DNA from: Thermoplasmatota archaeon
Lineage (GTDB): Archaea > Thermoplasmatota > Poseidoniia > Poseidoniales > Thalassarchaeaceae
Length of the DNA: 64,000 nt
Assembly (NCBI GenBank): GCA_030828405.1
Contig: JAURCP010000003.1
Span: forward strand, 1 to 64,000
Direction of reading: 5' to 3'
How positions within the stretch are numbered: the first letter of the stretch is position 1; every line of letters starts with the position of its first letter. Made by a program: the position numbers and the translations under genes. The notes below the pieces were generated by a model. It did not search any database. It was not told where the DNA came from and was given only the letters and a program-made list of their open reading frames with translations. Shown here piece by piece: positions 59,689 to 64,000 of this stretch.

Positions 59689-61614
59689 TCAATTCATTCC
59701 CAAGAGGTGCCACGCCTCAAACTTACTATCTCGAACATACTCTAACCATGCTCGCCAATTCTTATCACTACGCAAAGTTGCAGGGTCTCCAATAACAATC
59801 AATCCTCTTTTTGCCCTAGTTAAAGCCACATTCAATCGCCTCATTTCAGATAAAAATCCTATATTTTCCTCAGTATTTGATCTCACACATGAGAAAATGA
59901 TTACCTCCTTTTCTCTACCTTGATAGCCGTCAACAGTTTTTACTTCAACATCATCTAATTTTTCATTCATTGAATTACGAATAGCTCTTACTTGTCCAGC
60001 GTAAGGAGTAATAATTCCGATATCTTTCTTCGTAATTTCTCCGGCTTCTAATATGTCATTTAGAATTTTTATGACCCATGATACTTCGGCGGGATTTTCT
60101 CTAGATGTGCCATCAGGAGAAACAACTTCTCCTCCATCAACTGGCACGAAAGCAACAGGATTATCCCAATCTGGCCAAAGTAAACCGGCAGGGGCTAATC
60201 GATTCTCGGACTTTATACCATCATCTAACCTATTCGAATAAAAATGTTGATTGGGAAACTTTGAGATAGCAGGATGCATTCTATATTGTGTAGACAAAAG
60301 TAAGGGTTCAATTCCTAGGTCTACTAACCTTTCAAACAATGACCTTTTCAAGCCTTTTTCTTCTGCCCTAAATGATATAACAGTTGGAGGTAATTGTTTA
60401 TGATCTCCGACTAATACGACTTGCCTTGCCCCTCTCGTTAGTGCCACCAATGATGCAGGTTCTGTAGCCTGTGTAGCTTCATCAATTAGTACTTGAGGAA
60501 ATCTTCTTCCATCTAGAATCTCATTTCCAGATCCAATACATGTACAACAAACAACTTGTGTCTTATCTAAGATATCATCTCTAATTTGATTTTCAATTCT
60601 TCGAATTTCTTTCCATCCTTTTTTAATATCTCGATAAGCTAAACCTTTTTCTTTTCCTTTCATCGAACTAATCCTTCTATTCAATTTTTCATTTAGTTCA
60701 AATTGAGTATCTAGGTCTCTTCTCAACGGATGATTTTCCATTTTTGCATCCATTGTAGCCATCCTTAATTTTTCTCTAACCTTTACCGGTTGCCCTAATC
60801 TCACAACTCTCACTCCTCTAGCTAGTAATCCTTCAAGCAAATTATCGACTGCAACATTTGAATCCGCTACAGCGAGTATAGTTCCGATATCCATTTTTGA
60901 CCAAGATTCTAATATTCTGACTGCAGTATGAGTTTTTCCAGTACCGGGTGGCCCTTGAATTAATGTCAATCTTCTTTCCGCGGCAGCCTTTGATGCAATT
61001 AATTGAGGTTTATTTAAGTCATGAGCATAGGTCGTAGTCCTCCCCCTGACTCCCCCTAGTTCTGGTATCAGACTAGCAGTTCCTGGAGGGTCATGTACCA
61101 TACCAAGCAATAGCTCTCTCAAAGGAACTCCTCCATCTTCATCGAATATACTATTTAGAGCATCTCTCATCCTATCAAAAGCAATTCTGTTAGCGCCTTT
61201 ATCAAGTCTCCAAGTATGTTTTCTAATATCCTTAGGCGGATCTGAGAATACAATTTTTATTGAAGTTCTAGATGTTGAATAAATAGTGCCTTCTAAAGGG
61301 GTTTCTTTCAAAGGATCTTTTTTGGAAATAAGAACAATATCTCCCTGTCTGAAACGATGAAAACCCATATCATTCTTTTTTTTATTGGTAAATTTAATAA
61401 TTCGTTGTCCAAATAGCCAACCATCATTTTTCCCAATCAAATCAAAAAGTGAGATACCGTTTTCAATCAATCTTTTTTTACTCCAGTTTTGTAATTTTTC
61501 TCGAACATTTTCCATTTCATCATCTAATTCCCATCTTATGAGATTCAAGTATAATTCATGATGGTCTTGACTTCTATTAAATTTCACAGGAGGGCTGTCT
61601 GACCCTCCTCTCAT
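59689..61614 (-). CDS. SF1B helicase, UPF1/IGHMBP2-like
   Basis: 641 aa from the ATG at 61614. N-terminal 1B-like beta domain ([26 protein letters not shown]), then [20 protein letters not shown] (motif I), [11 protein letters not shown] (Ia), [14 protein letters not shown] (II), [14 protein letters not shown] (III), [22 protein letters not shown] (IV), [22 protein letters not shown] (V), [18 protein letters not shown] (VI). A 5'-3' DNA/RNA helicase of the DNA2/NAM7 group. Role unknown in archaea: probably RNA or replication quality control. Next gene in the operon is the RDD protein. Confidence 0.93.
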   Translation of the reverse strand: MRGGSDSPPVKFNRSQDHHELYLNLIRWELDDEMENVREKLQNWSKKRLIENGISLFDLIGKNDGWLFGQRIIKFTNKKKNDMGFHRFRQGDIVLISKKDPLKETPLEGTIYSTSRTSIKIVFSDPPKDIRKHTWRLDKGANRIAFDRMRDALNSIFDEDGGVPLRELLLGMVHDPPGTASLIPELGGVRGRTTTYAHDLNKPQLIASKAAAERRLTLIQGPPGTGKTHTAVRILESWSKMDIGTILAVADSNVAVDNLLEGLLARGVRVVRLGQPVKVREKLRMATMDAKMENHPLRRDLDTQFELNEKLNRRISSMKGKEKGLAYRDIKKGWKEIRRIENQIRDDILDKTQVVCCTCIGSGNEILDGRRFPQVLIDEATQATEPASLVALTRGARQVVLVGDHKQLPPTVISFRAEEKGLKRSLFERLVDLGIEPLLLSTQYRMHPAISKFPNQHFYSNRLDDGIKSENRLAPAGLLWPDWDNPVAFVPVDGGEVVSPDGTSRENPAEVSWVIKILNDILEAGEITKKDIGIITPYAGQVRAIRNSMNEKLDDVEVKTVDGYQGREKEVIIFSCVRSNTEENIGFLSEMRRLNVALTRAKRGLIVIGDPATLRSDKNWRAWLEYVRDSKFEAWHLLGMN

Positions 61615-61750
61615 GATTATGTGCAGAGAGAATACACACATCACGCTTTCGAGTGTTTATTCAGAAAAATCTCATTTTTTGAATTACACTTTCTCACGTG
61701 AGGATTATACGGTATGTTTTGTCGAGTTCGAATGTCTGAGGGGATGCAGA

Positions 61751-62902
61751 GTGTTCGATAAGTTCCGAAATTGGAGAAATACCGAGGAACCTGGAAAGGT
61801 ATGTCCTGCGTGCCAACACAAGAATGAAGAAGATGCAATAAATTGTAAACTATGTTTCTATCAATTGCAAAAACCTTCATTTCAACAGGATTCTGGCCCT
61901 AACCAAGAAATCACAAATGATCTTTTTGATGAACTATTGGGCGATTTTGATGAGGAAGAGTCCGAAGAAATAATCGATTGGTCTAAGACAACTTTCCAAA
62001 TTGACGATGTAACTATCGATGTTCAGCAATACGATGATGATGATGATGGAATAATAGTTTCTCAAAATCCATCTTTTGCCTTGACAGTAGATCATCCAGA
62101 ACCTACTGATGAAGGAGAAGAAGATTATGTTTTGAAACCAGAAGATGCTCCAGAATTTGTTACCAAGTTTGAGATGCCAGATGAGGAGGTTAAAGAATTT
62201 AAAGAGATTACTTACAAACCTGTTGAGTTAGTTCAGCCGGTTGGTGAAGATATTGTTTCAGAAACATTGTTACAACCAAAACCAGAACCTGAACCAGAAC
62301 CAGAACCAGAACCTGAACCAGAACCAGAACCAGAACCAGAACCTGAACCAGAACCAGAACCAGAACCTGAACCAGAACCTGAACCTGAACCTGAACCTGA
62401 ACCAGAACCTGAACCAGAACCAGAACCTGAACCAGAACCAGAACCTGAACCAGAACCAGACCTGCCTCTTATAGAAAATCGCATAGTCCCTCCTCCTCCA
62501 ATAATTCCTCCTCCTTCCGATGAAGTTCTAGCTCCTATGCCCCCTCCACCACTTCCTCCTACCCCTGTAATCTCAGCGGATCAAATATTATCTTCAATTC
62601 CAATAGCAGAACCAAATTATTGGCCTTGGCCTCAGCAAGAAAAATGGACTGACCGGAAAGTCGCTCTACAGGTAAAATCAGCTATGGAAGCAGCCAGAGC
62701 TAAGGACACAGCACAGGCAACAGTATTGCTTGACGAAGTAGGTCCTCATCTAGGAAATCGTTCTAAGTTAATATATCCGATAGGTGCATTATTACAGAGG
62801 ATTGGGCGTTCACAATCTGTCGATAAGATGTTCGAAAATGCTTCAAAATTAATTCCCGACGATAAAAATCTAATCACTGCAAAAAAGAAATTAAGACCTT
62901 AA
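61751..62902 (+). CDS. Zinc-ribbon protein with long Pro-Glu repeat and TPR-like C-terminus
   Basis: About 383 aa from the GTG at 61751, which follows a GAGGGG ribosome-binding site; the track start (61613) extends into the helicase promoter. Zinc ribbon [19 protein letters not shown], an acidic region, a run of about thirty Pro-Glu dipeptides (62277-62460), a proline-rich stretch ([23 protein letters not shown]) and a helical C-terminus ([28 protein letters not shown]-like). The PE track is stiff and acts as a spacer. Likely cytosolic or surface-associated scaffolding; function unknown. Confidence 0.75.
   Translation: MFDKFRNWRNTEEPGKVCPACQHKNEEDAINCKLCFYQLQKPSFQQDSGPNQEITNDLFDELLGDFDEEESEEIIDWSKTTFQIDDVTIDVQQYDDDDDGIIVSQNPSFALTVDHPEPTDEGEEDYVLKPEDAPEFVTKFEMPDEEVKEFKEITYKPVELVQPVGEDIVSETLLQPKPEPEPEPEPEPEPEPEPEPEPEPEPEPEPEPEPEPEPEPEPEPEPEPEPEPEPEPEPEPDLPLIENRIVPPPPIIPPPSDEVLAPMPPPPLPPTPVISADQILSSIPIAEPNYWPWPQQEKWTDRKVALQVKSAMEAARAKDTAQATVLLDEVGPHLGNRSKLIYPIGALLQRIGRSQSVDKMFENASKLIPDDKNLITAKKKLRP
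62277..62460. repeat. Pro-Glu codon repeat inside a CDS
   Basis: Tandem CCA/CCT-GAA hexamers, roughly thirty copies, encoding (PE)n. The third position of the proline codon varies between A and T, so the array is not freshly expanded. It generates spurious GSGSGS and NQNQ shadow ORFs in other frames. Confidence 0.95.
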
Positions 62903-62984
62903 TTTTTGAAAATACGGTTCCGTAGAAGTGATGCATTAGTACCTCTTCCGGTGTATTGTGTCAAGACGTGCCACGTCATCAATT

Positions 62985-63545
62985 ATGGTCGATGAAGGAC
63001 TTGTTCTTCGACCAGCATCTTCTACTTACAGTTTAAAATTATTAGAAGCATTCGAAGAAACATGGCCTGAAGTAAGCCGAGCCATGCCATGGATAAATCC
63101 AGACAGACCATTTTTAGAACAAATAAAATCGTTTTTACAAGAAACTGAGAGAATGGGTCGCAGCGGATTAATGCATCATTGGGTTATGATTAGGCCATGG
63201 GATGAAACTCTGTTGGGCCTTATTGGTTTTGATAATATCACTAGAACATCTGAGGCTAAATGGAATCTAGGATACTGGGTAAGAAGTTCTGAACAAAGGC
63301 ACGGATTTGCTAAAAAATCAATAAATGCAACACTAGGGTGGTTAGGTGCGGTGGAAGAGGTAATAGTTGAACTAAAAGTGGATCCAATGAATCTAGCCGG
63401 TGTAAACACAGTTTCTCAAACAGTTAGTAACTGGAACGGTGAGAGAAATATTTCTGGAGATTCCGCTGTAACAGTTGCAGGAGTCAGGACCTTACACCAT
63501 TGTCATTTAGTAGTTACAAGCCCAAAATCAACTGAAATTATGTGA
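62985..63545 (+). CDS. GNAT-family acetyltransferase (RimJ/RimL-like)
   Basis: About 186 aa from the ATG at 62985 (track start is an upstream GTG). LVLRPASSTYSLKLLEAFEETWPEVSRAMPW, then WNLGYWVRSSEQRHGFAKKSINATLGWL (RxxGxG-like HGFAKK) and LKVDPMNLAGVNTVSQT (NxxS-type motif B). Such enzymes acetylate protein N-termini, ribosomal proteins or small amines. Substrate unknown. Located just before the aceE leader. Confidence 0.8.
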   Translation: MVDEGLVLRPASSTYSLKLLEAFEETWPEVSRAMPWINPDRPFLEQIKSFLQETERMGRSGLMHHWVMIRPWDETLLGLIGFDNITRTSEAKWNLGYWVRSSEQRHGFAKKSINATLGWLGAVEEVIVELKVDPMNLAGVNTVSQTVSNWNGERNISGDSAVTVAGVRTLHHCHLVVTSPKSTEIM

Positions 63546-63587
63546 AAACATTTCTTGAAGATTCAAAACCCTTTGCATACTCGCCAG

Positions 63588-63607
63588 TCTGCCCCCTTAG
63601 GGGCAGA
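63588..63607 (+). promoter_or_regulatory. 8-bp hairpin directly upstream of aceE start
   Basis: TCTGCCCC (63588-63595), loop CTTA, GGGGCAGA (63600-63607): a perfect stem ending 8 nt before the aceE ATG at 63616. It may cover or present the start codon, or terminate the upstream transcript. No T-run follows, so a translational role is favoured. Confidence 0.5.
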
Positions 63608-63615
63608 GTGGTCAA

Positions 63616-64000
63616 ATGTCGGGTAACAATCATCATCAGAGGTTACCTGATATAGATCCGGAAGAAACTGATGAATGGTTAGAATCATTACGTTCAGTTG
63701 TAGATTCATCAGGTCTTGAGAGGGCTAGATTATTATTACATGAGATCTTAACCGAAGCACAAGATTTGGGTGTAGAAATAAGTCCAGCTTCTCAAACACC
63801 TTATGTAAACACAATTCCTTGGGATAATCAGACACCTTATCCTGGAAATTTAGAAATCGAAAAAGAGATTCAAAATGCAATTTTATGGAATTCTGCTTTA
63901 ATTGTTTCAGATGCAAATAGAAGAACGGATGGTATAGGGGGGCATATCTCCACATACGCTTCTTCATCTACCATTTATGAAGTAGGATTTAATCATGTAT
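63616..64000 (+). CDS. aceE: Pyruvate dehydrogenase E1 component (AceE type), partial
   Basis: The window cuts the gene after 128 codons. Start ATG at 63616 gives MSGNNHHQRLPDIDPEETDEWLESLRSVVDSSGLERARLLLHEI, then YVNTIPWDNQTPYPGNLEIEKEIQNAILWNSALIVSDANRRTDGIGGHISTYASSSTIYEVGFNHV. This matches the N-terminus of homodimeric AceE, the thiamine-dependent E1 of bacterial PDH. The rest of the complex should follow to the right of the window. A hairpin lies in the leader. Confidence 0.92.
   Translation, partial: MSGNNHHQRLPDIDPEETDEWLESLRSVVDSSGLERARLLLHEILTEAQDLGVEISPASQTPYVNTIPWDNQTPYPGNLEIEKEIQNAILWNSALIVSDANRRTDGIGGHISTYASSSTIYEVGFNHV

Noticed and set aside
62233-62484. GSGSGS-rich minus ORF and NQNQ-rich plus ORF; possible CRISPR-like array
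   Set aside because: Shadow frames of the Pro-Glu repeat in the 61751-62902 gene; there are no spacers.
1-64000. CRISPR arrays, insertion sequences, attachment sites, integrases
   Set aside because: No regularly spaced repeats with spacers, no transposase- or integrase-like proteins, and no flanking target-site duplications were seen on either strand.

Overview
The window reads as a piece of an AT-rich, gene-dense archaeal chromosome. The archaeal core is clear: the DNA polymerase D large subunit (DP2), the DNA primase large subunit PriL, DnaG-type primase, a KEOPS Pcc1 subunit, archaeal phosphopantothenate synthetase (4-phosphopantoate--beta-alanine ligase), DUF373, an MptE-like pterin pyrophosphokinase, type-2 methionine aminopeptidase, Lrp/AsnC and HTH_10 (Bat-type) regulators. 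Mixed with these are genes of bacterial or eukaryotic flavour: bacterial-type MetK, FumC, HflX, GcvH, homodimeric-type AceE, a BolA/CGFS-glutaredoxin pair, DDAH, an mPGES-2-like protein and a UPF1/IGHMBP2-like helicase. Together with very large secreted proteins carrying thrombospondin-3 type calcium repeats, this mix fits planktonic Euryarchaeota of Marine Group II (Candidatus Poseidoniales). That placement is inference; no 16S rRNA is present.

Layout. 1-3.7 kb: a cut HAD phosphatase, DDAH, a small DUF805-like membrane protein and a four-gene minus operon (TerB-like protein, two unknowns, MobA). 3.7-9.9 kb: a structured leader and dnaG, a membrane-anchored TPR protein, a thioredoxin-like protein with a methyltransferase, Lrp and an unknown. 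9.9-14.2 kb: enolase; a polyamine-type operon (46-aa zinc ribbon, SpeD, deoxyhypusine-synthase-like); an aminotransferase; tRNA-Cys. 14.2-19.9 kb: GNAT, RNase HI, GcvH, a THEP1-like NTPase, and a two-gene unit of a coiled-coil protein plus an Eco57I-like methylase with an altered motif IV. 20-28.7 kb: a LeuB-like dehydrogenase, CoA and NAD biosynthesis genes, Pcc1, HflX, an mPGES-2-like protein, MetK with a 44-aa HTH microprotein, and an ABC-F ATPase. 28.7-35 kb: a 1721-aa secreted calcium-repeat protein followed by an HTH_10 regulator and a zinc-ribbon protein. 35-42.2 kb: DUF373, PriL, MptE-like, DP2. 42.3-46.7 kb: PyrE, a CsaA-like protein, a multi-zinc-finger membrane protein, cyclophilin, and a fumarase fused to a ribbon-helix-helix domain. 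46.7-47.5 kb: the only long gene-free stretch, which I interpret as a large structured RNA on the minus strand. 47.5-64 kb: a beta-propeller protein, M32 carboxypeptidase, a ferritin-like/VIT1 protein, an S15-type lipoprotein hydrolase, a STAND-like regulator, thioredoxin, Rpe, BolA/Grx, an EamA transporter, MetAP2/TsaC, an RDD protein, a helicase, a Pro-Glu repeat protein, GNAT and the start of AceE.

Most genes look like housekeeping. The strongest candidates for something undescribed are the roughly 715-nt structured RNA at 46748-47462 (minus), the RHH-fumarase fusion, the SpeD/DHS-like/zinc-ribbon operon, the tRNA-Cys in which the near-universal G18-U55 contact is replaced by A18 and G55, the motif-IV-altered methylase with its coiled-coil partner, and the two microproteins absent from the supplied ORF track.
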